Shown: positions 39,742 through 50,528, numbered from the stretch's first letter. The stretch: DNA of 64,000 bases from Hymenobacter algoricola (GCF_039539525.1 NZ_BAABDH010000109.1:1-64000); one strand, 5' to 3'. Numbers and translations are program-made. Notes: generated from the sequence alone by a model not told the origin.

Positions 39742-42700
39742 TTAAAACAAGTAGCGAACACCGAACTGGGCCTGCCACCGCGAGGCCAGCTGGTTGATCT
39801 GGTAGCCCGTGGTAGGCGAGGGCGTCGTGCCCGAGCCGAAGCTGAAAGTCGGACGGCCCGTGGTGCCGTTCTCGAGACCCTGGTAACGCAGCAGACCGAA
39901 GTTCTGGTTCGATACCGAGTAGTCGCGACCCCACTCGCTGCTGAGCAGGTTGCCGAAGTTGATGACGTCAACCGACAGCTGGATAGTGTGGGCTTTGGTG
40001 CCGACCGTCGTGTAGATGTCCTGCAGCAAGCGTACGTCGACGCGGTGCTGGAAGGGAGTGCGGGCCGCGTTGCGAACCATGTACTCGCCGCGGTGATCCT
40101 TCATGTAAGAGTCATTCTCGATGAACGAGTTCAGCTCGCTCCAAACCTGGTCAATCGAGCGACGATCATTGACGCCATCCGTTACCAGCACAATTTCGCT
40201 CTGGCTGCGCGGGATGTAAATCAGGTCGTTCGAGTTGCCGTTGAAGCTGCCGCCGTCGCCGTTCAGGTCGCCGCCGGTGGAGGTGTACGAGAAGGGCGTG
40301 CCCGACTGACCGTTATAAAAGGCCGAGATGGTGGTGGCAAAGTGCTTGGCATACTCTTTCCGGTACGAGAAGGCCGCAATGACGCGGTGACGCAGGTCGA
40401 AGTTAGAGTAGGACAGGGGCAGGTTGTTCGGACCCGAGATGTGCGGGTTGAACTCCCAGATCGACTGGGCCGTGGAGCTGGTGCCGGAGTACAGGTCGCG
40501 CGACTGGCCGTAGGTGTAGGCCGTCGAAGCGAAGAAGCCGTTGTCCAGCTGCTTTTTCAGCTCACCCGTTACGCTGTACTGGTAGCCTTTGCTGGTGTTA
40601 GTCAGCAGAAACACGCTGTTGAAGTCGCGGCTGTTGCGGTAGCGGGCCGCGCCCGTCGGATACACCGGCCGGCCATCACCCTGCAGTACGCCCGTAGGGT
40701 TTATCAGGTTGATGTCCTGGGGCAGCACGTCGTTCAGGGTCTTGGAATAGATGCCTTCTACGGTGGCTACGATGCCCAGGGGCAGGCGGTAGTCCACGGC
40801 GAAGTTGGTCCGCACCAGCTGCGGGTTCTTGAAGTCTTTCGACGTCACGGCTACCACGCCTCGAACGGCCCGGGCGGGCAGGTTACGCACGGCGTTCTGC
40901 AGGGTAGTGTAGTCCGGGGTCAGGGCAAAGCTGCCACCGGTTGGTACGTTGGTGCCGGCCGTCTGGCTGTCGTAGTTGGCAAAGTCGACGCCCGTGCCGG
41001 CGTACTGGTTGGCGATCCACACGTAAGCCGGCCGGCCGGTGAACACGCCCACACCCCCGCGGATCTGGAAGGTCTGGTCTTTCTTCACGTCCCAGTTGAA
41101 ACCGATCCGGGGCGAGATCTGGATGCGGCTCTTCGGCAACCGGTCGGTCCGCACGTCATAGGCATCGGTCTGGGCGTTGGCTACGGCAAACGTCGAGTCA
41201 ACCTTGTAGTTGTACGACGGCTTGTCGAAGTACACCGGCATGTCGAGGCGCACACCCGTGGTGAAGCGGAAGTTGTCCGTCACGTTGAATTCATCCTGGG
41301 CATACACGCCAAACTGCGCCGCGCCAAACTTGGAAGTAGGCTTGCCGCCGGGCAGCGCGAAGTTCTGCTGATAGCGGAAGTTGGCGCCGCCGGAAGCGGC
41401 AGCGTTCGGTACGTTATCCAGGAAAGCCTGCAGAGAAGGGTAGGAGTAGCTGCCTTCGGTGCGCTGCACGAACAGGTTGTCGAAGCGGAAGATTTCGTTG
41501 TTGGTACCGAAGGTCAGCACGTGCTTACCGGCGAATACGTTGAAGTTATCCGTGATTTCGAGCACGTCCTGGTTCAGGCGGTTCCGGGTCGAGCTGAAGT
41601 CGGAGCCCGCGGCTACCGTACCGGAACCGAAGTTGATGGTGACGGCCGGAAACAGCGCCCCTTTGGTGGTGCGGCTGTCGCGGATGCGCGAGTAGCCGAA
41701 CAGCAGGTTGTTGGCGAAGCGGTTGCCGAAGCGGCTTTTCAATTCCGCTACCGTCGAGTTGGTCTGGCTCAGGAACTGGTACGCGTTGTTGCCAAAGCGG
41801 AAGCTGGTGGCGCTCCGGGAGATGTTGTCGTCGGAAGCGTCCACGAAGTTGTGGCGCAGGGTGAGCTGGTGGTCGGGGTTGATGTTCCAGTCCAGACGCG
41901 CGAAGGCCTTGTTGCTGCGGGTTTCGGCATTGATGGCGCCGTACTCACCGGCATCGTAGCCGAAGGTGGCCAGATGGTCCGAAATCTGCTTCAGCTGGTC
42001 GTTGTTGACGAAGCTTACCACGTCGGAGCCGGTTTCGTTGCCACCACCAGGCAATGTGTTAGCCGCGCGGAACAACAGCGGAGCGCTGCGGCGGGTAACC
42101 TCGCCGTTTACGAAGAAGAACAGCTTGTCCTTAATGATCGGACCGCCGAGGCGGAAGCCGGTTTGAAAGTCGTAGAATTCAGCCAGCTTGGTGCGCTGCC
42201 CGGTTACCGGGTCAGCCGTTGGGCTTTTGCCGGCCGTGTTCTGGTTACGGCCATAGACGAAGGCCGAGCCCGAGAAGTCGTTGGTACCCGAGCGGGTTAC
42301 GGCGTTGATGCCACCGCCGCTGAAGCGGCCCTGGCGCACATCGTAAGGAGAAAGGACCACCTGGAATTCCTGGATGGCGTCCAGCGAAATCGGGTTGGTG
42401 CCGGCCTGTCCGCCGGGGGCGCCGCTGCCACCTAGACCGAACAGGTCATTGTTGGAGGCACCGTCAATCTGGATGTTGTTGAAACGGCCGTTCCGGCCCG
42501 ACAGCGAGTTGCCGTTGGCCTGGGGCGTGAGGCGGGTGAAGTCCTGGAAGCTCCGCGAAATCGACGGCAGACGCTCGATTTGCTCCCGCTGAATGTTGGT
42601 GGCGGCGCCGTTGCGCTGCGAGTTCAGCGTGGGGTCCTGCTTGCCCTGCACCGTGACGCCGGCCAGCTCGGTCGTGGCTTCGTTCAGGTTGATATCCAGG

Positions 42701-43020
42701 CGCAGGTTCTGGCCCAGCGTCAGAAAGATGCCATCCCGGGCGGCATCCTTGTACCCGATAAACGTGATACGCACCGTATAAGGGCCGCCCACGCGCATGT
42801 TCTGAATGTTGAAACGGCCTTCCGAGTTGGTCGGGGCTACATACTGCGTATTCGTTGGCGTATGCACGGCAATCACCGTGGCTCCGGGCAAACCGGCTCC
42901 TGCTTTGTCGGTGATGACACCGTTCATAGCCGAAGTGGTTGCGCCCTGGCTCCACGCTACCTGTGCCGACAGCAGAGTCAGCATCAGCAGCAAGAAATGG
43001 CGTAAACGTAAGTGTTTCAT
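39742..43020 (-). CDS. Oar-like TonB-dependent outer-membrane receptor
   Basis: 1092 residues from the ATG at 43020, which opens a signal peptide (ends VAWSQ); the frame further upstream covers the promoter. Residues about 30-110 form a carboxypeptidase-regulatory domain (GVITDKAGAGLPGATVIAV). The plug (about 115-250) contains LSGRNGRFNNIQIDGASN and DAIQEFQVVLSPYDVRQGRF, the pattern of the Oar family. A large barrel ends in Phe (FGVRYLF). Oar proteins in Myxococcus and Bacteroidota are linked to protein or signal export and uptake at the outer membrane; here the substrate is unknown. The DUF4397 lipoprotein follows in the same unit. Confidence 0.88.
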   Translation of the reverse strand: MKHLRLRHFLLLMLTLLSAQVAWSQGATTSAMNGVITDKAGAGLPGATVIAVHTPTNTQYVAPTNSEGRFNIQNMRVGGPYTVRITFIGYKDAARDGIFLTLGQNLRLDINLNEATTELAGVTVQGKQDPTLNSQRNGAATNIQREQIERLPSISRSFQDFTRLTPQANGNSLSGRNGRFNNIQIDGASNNDLFGLGGSGAPGGQAGTNPISLDAIQEFQVVLSPYDVRQGRFSGGGINAVTRSGTNDFSGSAFVYGRNQNTAGKSPTADPVTGQRTKLAEFYDFQTGFRLGGPIIKDKLFFFVNGEVTRRSAPLLFRAANTLPGGGNETGSDVVSFVNNDQLKQISDHLATFGYDAGEYGAINAETRSNKAFARLDWNINPDHQLTLRHNFVDASDDNISRSATSFRFGNNAYQFLSQTNSTVAELKSRFGNRFANNLLFGYSRIRDSRTTKGALFPAVTINFGSGTVAAGSDFSSTRNRLNQDVLEITDNFNVFAGKHVLTFGTNNEIFRFDNLFVQRTEGSYSYPSLQAFLDNVPNAAASGGANFRYQQNFALPGGKPTSKFGAAQFGVYAQDEFNVTDNFRFTTGVRLDMPVYFDKPSYNYKVDSTFAVANAQTDAYDVRTDRLPKSRIQISPRIGFNWDVKKDQTFQIRGGVGVFTGRPAYVWIANQYAGTGVDFANYDSQTAGTNVPTGGSFALTPDYTTLQNAVRNLPARAVRGVVAVTSKDFKNPQLVRTNFAVDYRLPLGIVATVEGIYSKTLNDVLPQDINLINPTGVLQGDGRPVYPTGAARYRNSRDFNSVFLLTNTSKGYQYSVTGELKKQLDNGFFASTAYTYGQSRDLYSGTSSTAQSIWEFNPHISGPNNLPLSYSNFDLRHRVIAAFSYRKEYAKHFATTISAFYNGQSGTPFSYTSTGGDLNGDGGSFNGNSNDLIYIPRSQSEIVLVTDGVNDRRSIDQVWSELNSFIENDSYMKDHRGEYMVRNAARTPFQHRVDVRLLQDIYTTVGTKAHTIQLSVDVINFGNLLSSEWGRDYSVSNQNFGLLRYQGLENGTTGRPTFSFGSGTTPSPTTGYQINQLASRWQAQFGVRYLF

Positions 43021-43151
43021 AAAGGGGAAAAATGGTGAGAAAAGAGGGTGCTTACGGCTAAGCGCCACAAAACTAAAGACGAGTTCGGGGACGCTCATTA
43101 CCGAATCGTTACTATTCACAAACTGCCGCCCATTACGTGCGTTTCGTGCCG

Positions 43152-43159
43152 CAAAGGTA
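43152..43159 (-). promoter_or_regulatory. Possible -7 box for the Oar-like receptor
   Basis: Minus-strand TACCTTTG matches TAnnTTTG and lies about 130 bases before the ATG at 43020. No TTG -33 box at the usual distance; it overlaps the upstream gene's stop region. Confidence 0.45.
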
Positions 43160-43169
43160 ATAGGGAAAT

Positions 43170-43829
43170 TCATAGTACGGGCCGTACCGCTTTGATAAAG
43201 CGGCTCAAATAATAGTCACTCTCCAGGCTGTTCTCTACCACGCCTAACGAGCTGGAAGAGTGGATGAACTGCACTCCTTCCGGACTGGCTTCCGTCACCA
43301 TGCCCACGTGCGTGATGGTGTTGCTACCAGGTGAAGCACCAAAAAATACCAAATCTCCGGCTTGCAGATCCTGCGGTTTTACCGGGGCTCCCCAGGCAGC
43401 CTGCTCGTTCGAGGAACGCGGAATCTGCACGTTGATAGCGGCAAAGGAATTGAAGAGCAGGCCCGAGCAGTCCATGCCCAGGCGGGTGGTGCCCCCGTAC
43501 CGGTAAGGAGTGCCCTGAAAGGAGCGGGCCGTCTGAATCACGGTGGCCAGGTCCTTGCGAATAGTGGCCGGGCCGGAGCGGCGCTTCACCACAATTTTGG
43601 ACTTGCCCGCGGGCAGGGAGGCCTTGGATTTGACCTTGCTGCCGCCGCGACGACGCTCTGCGGCCTTCATGCGGGCCATGTCGCGGGCCGAGTAGTAGCG
43701 CCCGTTGCGCTGGTTAAGCTTTTTGGAGCCGCCGCAGCCGCCCAGCACCAGCAGCATGCCCAGCAGCAGCAGCGCAAGCCACTGGCCCCACTGCCCCGAA
43801 TGCCGTACCTTTGTTTTGTGTTCCCGCAT
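43170..43829 (-). CDS. NlpC/P60 cell-wall peptidase lipoprotein
   Basis: 219 residues from the ATG at 43829. A membrane-crossing signal ends in lipobox LGGC, giving a lipoprotein. After a basic linker (about 55-90) comes the C40 peptidase domain. The catalytic Cys lies in MDCSGLLFNS (near residue 120), the His in ITHVGMV, and a third polar residue, probably His, in FIHSSS. The enzyme should cleave peptide stems of peptidoglycan in the periplasm (D-Glu-to-diamino-acid bond in related enzymes). An alternative upstream start lies inside the promoter box and is rejected. Confidence 0.88.
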   Translation of the reverse strand: MREHKTKVRHSGQWGQWLALLLLGMLLVLGGCGGSKKLNQRNGRYYSARDMARMKAAERRRGGSKVKSKASLPAGKSKIVVKRRSGPATIRKDLATVIQTARSFQGTPYRYGGTTRLGMDCSGLLFNSFAAINVQIPRSSNEQAAWGAPVKPQDLQAGDLVFFGASPGSNTITHVGMVTEASPEGVQFIHSSSSLGVVENSLESDYYLSRFIKAVRPVL

Positions 43830-43842
43830 CGGGGCAAAGATA
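43806..43842. promoter_or_regulatory. Overlapping divergent promoter boxes
   Basis: Plus-strand TACCTTTG (43806-43813) faces the GlcD-type oxidase (ATG 43872). Minus-strand TATCTTTG (43835-43842) faces the NlpC/P60 gene, only 5 bases from its ATG, which would make that mRNA almost leaderless. The plus-strand box lies inside the NlpC gene. -33 boxes are weak on both sides. Confidence 0.55.
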
Positions 43843-43871
43843 CAGACCCCGCACATTCTGACCCGCTATAT

Positions 43872-45281
<1,410 letters not shown>

Positions 45282-45372
45282 TCTGAACCCCGGATTCGAG
45301 CGGGTTTTTCGGATGCAACTAATTTCGAAGGCGGCTCCAACGCGGGGCATTTAGCCCGTTTTAGCGGCTGCA

Positions 45373-45412
45373 AAACCAGAACGGCTACCCCTGCGGGCAG
45401 CCGTTCTGGTTT
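45373..45412 (+). terminator. Terminator between glcD and the ACBP gene
   Basis: Perfect 14-bp stem (AAACCAGAACGGCT, 45373-45386, with 45399-45412), 12-base loop, ending in a short T run. It lies about 90 bases past the glcD stop and 43 bases before the convergent ACBP stop, so it may serve both. Confidence 0.75.
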
Positions 45413-45454
45413 CTAAGGGCACGCCCACAAAAGTCGTGGAATCCGTGGTTTGCC

Positions 45455-45955
45455 TTATTGTTCGCCCTTCAGCTGGTCCTCGCCGCCGTACGGAGCGCCG
45501 GCCGTAATGTCGCCGCGCAGGCCGCCCTGCGACACGCCCGGGCCGCTGTCGGGTTGTCGCGAAGTGGTGGTGTTCGCCTCGGTGGGTGGGTTCATGGCGC
45601 TGCCGGTGGCCGGCTGTCCGCTGCCGGTAATGATGGTGGCCTGCTCGCCCACGGGGCCGGCCAGCTCGCTTACCTTGGCTACGTACTGGCGCTTGGCGTC
45701 GTCTTCGCTCACGCCCTTGAACTTGCTCCACGAGTCCCACTGGGCCTGCGACATGCCCGGGGTGCCGCTGGGGTTGTCGGGCGTGTCGTCGCCCACCACC
45801 TCGCCCTTGGTATCATGGTCGCCTTCGGTGGCCTGCTTGTAAAGGCCGTAGAGCTCCGTCATGTGGGCGGCGGCTTTATCACCGGGCAGGCCGTCGACGC
45901 GGGCCACGGCGGTTTCAAATTGCTTTTGTAAGTCCATTTGCTGCTGAAGGTCCAT
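45455..45955 (-). CDS. Acyl-CoA-binding protein (ACBP)-domain protein with long acidic tail
   Basis: 166 residues, no signal. Residues about 10-95 match the ACBP fold: FETAVARVDGLPGDKAAAHM, the hallmark ELYGLYKQATEGD, then SQAQWDSWSKFKGVSEDDAK and RQYVAKVSELA. Key ligand residues (Tyr and Lys of YGLYKQAT, and the Trp of the WDSW segment) are present. The last 65 residues are Gly/Pro/Thr-rich and unstructured. ACBPs bind long-chain acyl-CoA; they are universal in eukaryotes but patchy in bacteria. Role here is inferred as acyl-CoA buffering. Start could also be the second Met (residue 7). Confidence 0.8.
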   Translation of the reverse strand: MDLQQQMDLQKQFETAVARVDGLPGDKAAAHMTELYGLYKQATEGDHDTKGEVVGDDTPDNPSGTPGMSQAQWDSWSKFKGVSEDDAKRQYVAKVSELAGPVGEQATIITGSGQPATGSAMNPPTEANTTTSRQPDSGPGVSQGGLRGDITAGAPYGGEDQLKGEQ

Positions 45956-46035
45956 AGGGGAGGGGAAATAAGGTGAATGTCGGAGAGTGTACTATCGTGG
46001 CACGGCTTTGGTTGCGGGGGCGCCCCGCTACTTTT

Positions 46036-46068
46036 TTGGAACGTTAGTCCGTAGACTTCGTACTTTTG
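46036..46068 (+). promoter_or_regulatory. Promoter of asnB
   Basis: TTG (46036-46038, inside a T-rich run), 22-base spacer, then TACTTTTG (46061-46068). The ATG follows 10 bases later, so the leader is very short. Confidence 0.6.
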
Positions 46069-46078
46069 CCCGCTAATT

Positions 46079-47983
46079 ATGTGTGGAATCACCGGAATAT
46101 TCGCCTTTACCGACGCTGGACGCAGCACGCTCTCCGCGCTGCAAGCCTCCACCGACGCCATTGTCAGCCGCGGACCTGATTCGCAGGGGCATTTTGTGTA
46201 CGACCACTGCGGGCTGGGCTTCCGCCGGCTGGCCATTCTCGACCTCTCGGCCGACGGCAACCAGCCCATGACCGACGAGTCGGGCCGCTACACGATTGTG
46301 TTCAACGGCGAGATCTTCAACTTTCGGGAGCTGCGGCAGAAGCTGGTCAAGAAAGGCCACACGTTCCGGTCACAGACCGATACGGAGGTTATTCTGAAGC
46401 TTTACATCAGTGAGGGCCGCGGGTTTTTGAAGAAGCTCAACGGCTTCTTCGGCCTGGCCATCTACGATAAAGAAGAGGATTCGCTGTTCATTGCCCGCGA
46501 CCGGATGGGGGAGAAGCCCCTGCTGGTATACCGCGACGAGGACAAGATGTTCTTCGCCTCCGAAATGAAGTCGCTGCTGGCGCTGGGCGTGCCCCGCAAG
46601 CTCGACTACGCGGCCCTGAGCCATTATCTGCAGCTCAATTACATTCCCGGTCCCGCCACCATTTTTAAGGGCGTCAAAAAGCTGCTGCCCGGCCACTACC
46701 TCTATGTGAAGGGCGGTAAAGTGGTGGGCAAGCGCTGGTATAAGATTCCCTACGACCAGAAGAAAACGGACAGGAACAAGCTCAGCTACGAGCAGCAGCA
46801 GAAAAAGCTGGTCGAGCTGCTCGACGATGCCACCGCCCGCCGCCTGGTGGCCGACGTGCCCGTGGGCGCATTCTTGAGCGGGGGCATCGACTCCTCGGTT
46901 ATCGTGGCGCTGGCCTCGCGCCACACCCAGCACCTGAACACGTTCAGCATCGGCTACCGCGACGAGCCCTTCTTCGACGAAACCAAGTACGCCAAGCTGG
47001 TAGCCGAGCGCTACAAAACCAACCACACGGTTTTCTCGCTCACCAACCAGGACCTGTACGACCATATTTTCGACGTGCTCGACTACATCGATGAGCCTTT
47101 CGCCGACTCCTCGGCCCTGGCGGTGTACATTCTGAGCAAGCGCACCCGCGAAAAAGCCACGGTGGCGCTGTCGGGCGACGGGGCCGACGAAATGTTTGCC
47201 GGCTACAACAAGCACATGGGCGAGTTTCAGGTGCGGCAAGGCGGCTTCAAAGCCGAAGCCGTTACGGGCCTCAACCTGCTCTGGGACGTGCTGCCCAAGT
47301 CGCGCAACTCGTTTTTTGGTAACAAGGTGCGCCAGTTTCAGCGCTTCTCGCGCGGCATGCTCAGCGGCCCCAAAGACCGGTACTGGGACTGGGCTACCTT
47401 CGTAAGCGAGAAGGACGCCCGCAACCTGCTCAGCCCCGCGTCGCGGCGCAAGGTGGGCAAGAAGCTGGCCGAGAAGCGCCGCAAGGACATTCTGGAAAAC
47501 CTGCACGCCGACGGCGACCTGAACGAGGTGCTGCTCACGGATATGAACCTGGTGCTGCCCTACGACATGCTCACCAAGGTGGACCTGATGAGCATGGCCA
47601 ACTCCCTGGAGGTGCGCCCCCCGTTCCTGGACCCGAACGTGGTCAACTTCGCCTTTTCGCTGCCGGTCACTAGTAAGATCGATGCCAACATGAAAAAGCG
47701 CATCGTGCAGGACGCGTTCCGGCCGATGCTGCCCGAAGAGCTGTATAAGCGGCCCAAGCACGGCTTTGAGGTGCCCCTGCTGAAGTGGTTCCGCAACGAG
47801 CTGCGCCCGCTCATCGAGGACGACCTGCTCTCCGACGGCTTCATTGAGGCCCAGGGCGTGTTCAGCGTCGAGGCTATCCGGGGGCTTAAAACCCAGCTGT
47901 TCTCGCGCAACCCCGGCGACGTGCACGCGCAGATCTGGGCGCTTATCGTGTTTCAGTGGTGGTGGAAACGCCATATGGTGTAG
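46079..47983 (+). CDS. asnB: Asparagine synthetase (glutamine-hydrolysing)
   Basis: 634 residues. The N-terminal class II glutaminase domain begins MCGITGIFAF, with Cys2 as the nucleophile. The synthetase domain has the ATP-binding loop FLSGGIDSSVIVALA (near residue 268) and ALSGDGADEMFAGYNKH. It makes asparagine from aspartate, ATP and glutamine. AsnB-type enzymes often head surface-polysaccharide loci, where relatives amidate uronic or amino sugars; with UDP-glucose dehydrogenase directly downstream, amidation of a glycan precursor is a possible alternative role. Confidence 0.92.
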   Translation: MCGITGIFAFTDAGRSTLSALQASTDAIVSRGPDSQGHFVYDHCGLGFRRLAILDLSADGNQPMTDESGRYTIVFNGEIFNFRELRQKLVKKGHTFRSQTDTEVILKLYISEGRGFLKKLNGFFGLAIYDKEEDSLFIARDRMGEKPLLVYRDEDKMFFASEMKSLLALGVPRKLDYAALSHYLQLNYIPGPATIFKGVKKLLPGHYLYVKGGKVVGKRWYKIPYDQKKTDRNKLSYEQQQKKLVELLDDATARRLVADVPVGAFLSGGIDSSVIVALASRHTQHLNTFSIGYRDEPFFDETKYAKLVAERYKTNHTVFSLTNQDLYDHIFDVLDYIDEPFADSSALAVYILSKRTREKATVALSGDGADEMFAGYNKHMGEFQVRQGGFKAEAVTGLNLLWDVLPKSRNSFFGNKVRQFQRFSRGMLSGPKDRYWDWATFVSEKDARNLLSPASRRKVGKKLAEKRRKDILENLHADGDLNEVLLTDMNLVLPYDMLTKVDLMSMANSLEVRPPFLDPNVVNFAFSLPVTSKIDANMKKRIVQDAFRPMLPEELYKRPKHGFEVPLLKWFRNELRPLIEDDLLSDGFIEAQGVFSVEAIRGLKTQLFSRNPGDVHAQIWALIVFQWWWKRHMV

Positions 47984-48071
47984 GGCCGGCGGAAAAATAT
48001 CCTATTTCCGGGCGGCCCGTTCTATGTGTTTCCCCCTTGGTCTAAAACGAACTCCTTTTTAAGTATAACCC

Positions 48072-49412
48072 ATGAAAATTGCAGTTGTAGGCACCGGCTA
48101 TGTAGGCCTAGTCACCGGCACATGCTTCGCTGAAGTTGGCATCGACGTCACCTGTATCGACATCGACCAAAAGAAGATTGACAACCTTCACAAAGGGATT
48201 CTGCCCATCTACGAGCCCGGCCTGGAGGAAATGGTAACGCGGAACGTGGAAAAGGGCCGTCTGAGCTTCTCTACCAATCTGGCCGACGGGATCAAAGACT
48301 GCGACGTGGCGTTCATTGCCGTGGGCACACCTCCCGGCGAGGACGGCTCAGCTGACCTGAAGTACGTGCTGGCCGTGGCCCGCGGCATTGGCGAGCACAT
48401 GAACAGCTACGGCGTTATCGTGACCAAAAGCACGGTACCCGTGGGCACGGCGGCCAAAGTGCGCGCCGAAATTGAAAAGGCTCTGGCCCAGCGCGGCCAG
48501 TCCATCGAATTTGACGTGGCTTCCAACCCCGAGTTCCTGAAGGAAGGCGCCGCCATCGACGACTTCCTCAAGCCCGACCGTATCGTGGTCGGCGTGGCGT
48601 CGGAGCGCGCGGAGGAAGTGATGAGCAAGCTCTACAAGCCCTTCCTGCTCAACGGCCACCCGATTATCTTCATGGATATTCCCTCGGCCGAAATGACGAA
48701 ATACGCCGCCAACTCGATGCTGGCGACCAAGATTTCGTTTATGAATGACATTGCCAACCTGTGCGAAATCATGGGTGCCGACGTGAACATGGTGCGCAAG
48801 GGTATCGGCTCCGATGCCCGCATCGGCACCAAGTTCATCTACCCCGGCATCGGCTACGGCGGCTCCTGCTTCCCCAAGGACGTGAAGGCGCTGATCAAGA
48901 CGGCGGCCGAAAACGGCTACCAGATGCAGGTGCTCAAAGCCGTGGAAAGCGTCAACGAGGCCCAGAAAGAGGTGCTGTTCGACAAAGTAACCAAGCACTT
49001 CGGCGGCGAGCTGAAAGGCAGGAAGATTGCCATCTGGGGCTTGTCCTTCAAGCCCAAAACCGATGACATGCGCGAAGCTCCCTCGTTGGTCATCATCGAG
49101 AAGCTGCTGGCCGAAGGCTGCACCGTCTCGGCCTACGACCCGGTGGCCGTGGCCGAAGCCAAGCACACGCTGGGCGACACCATCACCTACGCCAAGGACG
49201 AGTTTGACGCCCTGATTGACGCTGACGCCCTGTTGATCGTAACGGAGTGGCCCGAATTCCGCTCCCCTAATTTTGAGGTGGTGGCCCGCCTGATGAAGCA
49301 AAAAGTTATCTTTGACGGCCGTAACATCTACGATGCCAAAGAGCTGCACGCGGCTGGTTTTGCTTACCATTGCATTGGTATCCGCACCGACCACAAAGAG
49401 CCGGTGGCCTAG
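48072..49412 (+). CDS. ugd: UDP-glucose 6-dehydrogenase
   Basis: 446 residues. It oxidises UDP-glucose to UDP-glucuronate with two NAD. N-terminal Rossmann loop GTGYVGLVTGTCFAEVG; SKAPVPVG-like segment read here as TKSTVPVGTAAKV; EFLKEGAAIDDFLKPDRIVVG; the catalytic Cys in GIGYGGSCFPKDVKAL (near residue 265); and the C-terminal domain with GLSFKPKTDDMREAPS. All expected features are intact. It supplies UDP-GlcA for the next gene, UDP-glucuronate decarboxylase. Confidence 0.93.
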   Translation: MKIAVVGTGYVGLVTGTCFAEVGIDVTCIDIDQKKIDNLHKGILPIYEPGLEEMVTRNVEKGRLSFSTNLADGIKDCDVAFIAVGTPPGEDGSADLKYVLAVARGIGEHMNSYGVIVTKSTVPVGTAAKVRAEIEKALAQRGQSIEFDVASNPEFLKEGAAIDDFLKPDRIVVGVASERAEEVMSKLYKPFLLNGHPIIFMDIPSAEMTKYAANSMLATKISFMNDIANLCEIMGADVNMVRKGIGSDARIGTKFIYPGIGYGGSCFPKDVKALIKTAAENGYQMQVLKAVESVNEAQKEVLFDKVTKHFGGELKGRKIAIWGLSFKPKTDDMREAPSLVIIEKLLAEGCTVSAYDPVAVAEAKHTLGDTITYAKDEFDALIDADALLIVTEWPEFRSPNFEVVARLMKQKVIFDGRNIYDAKELHAAGFAYHCIGIRTDHKEPVA

Positions 49413-49516
49413 TTGTCGGGGCCGCGCTGTCTGCCCGCCGGGTGGCGCGGCCCCACTCCAGTGGCGTTCTACTTCCATAAATTCAGTGGCTAACTGCCAT
49501 TGCTAACTGCTTGATA

Positions 49517-50512
49517 ATGGCCAACAGCGCTGAGCAAAAACGCATTCTGATCACCGGCGGCGCCGGCTTCCTGGGTTCCCACCTCTGCGACCGGTTTATT
49601 GCCGAAGGGTACCATGTCATTGCCATGGATAACCTCATCACCGGGGACCTGACCAACATCGAGCACCTGTTCGGCAACGAGAGCTTCGAGTTTCACCACG
49701 CCGACGTGTCCAAGTTTGTCTTCGTGCCCGGCAAGCTGGACTACATCCTGCACTTTGCCTCGCCGGCCTCGCCGATCGACTACCTCAAGATTCCGATTCA
49801 GACGCTGAAAGTAGGCTCGCTGGGTACCCACAACCTGCTGGGCCTGGCCCGGGTGAAGGGCGCCCGCATGCTGATTGCCAGCACCTCGGAAGTGTACGGC
49901 GACCCGGAAGTTCACCCCCAGGTCGAGGAGTACTTCGGTAACGTAAACCCCGTGGGTCCGCGCGGCTGCTACGACGAGGCCAAGCGCTTCCAGGAGGCCA
50001 TTACGATGGCCTACCACAACCACCACGGGCTGGAAACCCGCATCATCCGGATCTTCAACACCTACGGCCCCCGGATGCGCCTCAACGACGGCCGCGTGTT
50101 GCCGGCGTTCCTGAGCCAGGCGCTGCGGGGCGAAAACCTGACCGTGTTCGGCGACGGTTCCCAGACCCGCTCGTTCTGCTACGTCGACGACCTGATCGAG
50201 GGCATCTACCGCCTGCTGCTCAGCGACTACGCGCTGCCGGTCAACATCGGCAACCCCGATGAAATTACCATCAAGGAATTCGGCGAAGAAATTGCCAGCC
50301 TGATGGGCGTTGAGTTCAAGCCAACCTACCAGGAGCTGCCCCAGAACGACCCGATGAAGCGCAAGCCGGACATCACCAAAGCCCGCGAGATTCTGGGCTG
50401 GGAGCCCAAGGTAAGCCGGGCCGAAGGCCTGCGTCGGACGCTGGAGTACTTCAAGGAGCATGTCACGGTGAAAGACAATAGTCAGCCGGACAACACGCCG
50501 CGTACTTTCTAA
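49517..50512 (+). CDS. uxs: UDP-glucuronate decarboxylase (UDP-xylose synthase)
   Basis: 331 residues from the ATG at 49517. An SDR-fold enzyme with NAD loop ITGGAGFLGSHLCD, conserved HFASPASPIDYLKIPIQTLKVG, the active-site YDEAK (Tyr and Lys) with upstream Ser/Thr in ASTSEVYGDP, and the RIFNTYGPRM segment typical of UXS. It converts UDP-GlcA to UDP-xylose. With the upstream dehydrogenase it forms a two-step supply of UDP-GlcA and UDP-Xyl for the glycan. Confidence 0.9.
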   Translation: MANSAEQKRILITGGAGFLGSHLCDRFIAEGYHVIAMDNLITGDLTNIEHLFGNESFEFHHADVSKFVFVPGKLDYILHFASPASPIDYLKIPIQTLKVGSLGTHNLLGLARVKGARMLIASTSEVYGDPEVHPQVEEYFGNVNPVGPRGCYDEAKRFQEAITMAYHNHHGLETRIIRIFNTYGPRMRLNDGRVLPAFLSQALRGENLTVFGDGSQTRSFCYVDDLIEGIYRLLLSDYALPVNIGNPDEITIKEFGEEIASLMGVEFKPTYQELPQNDPMKRKPDITKAREILGWEPKVSRAEGLRRTLEYFKEHVTVKDNSQPDNTPRTF

Positions 50513-50528
50513 GCCTTCAGGCCCCGGT

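Noticed and set aside
39988..42435. Plus-strand open frame of 815 codons
   Set aside because: Shadow of the Oar-like receptor on the other strand.
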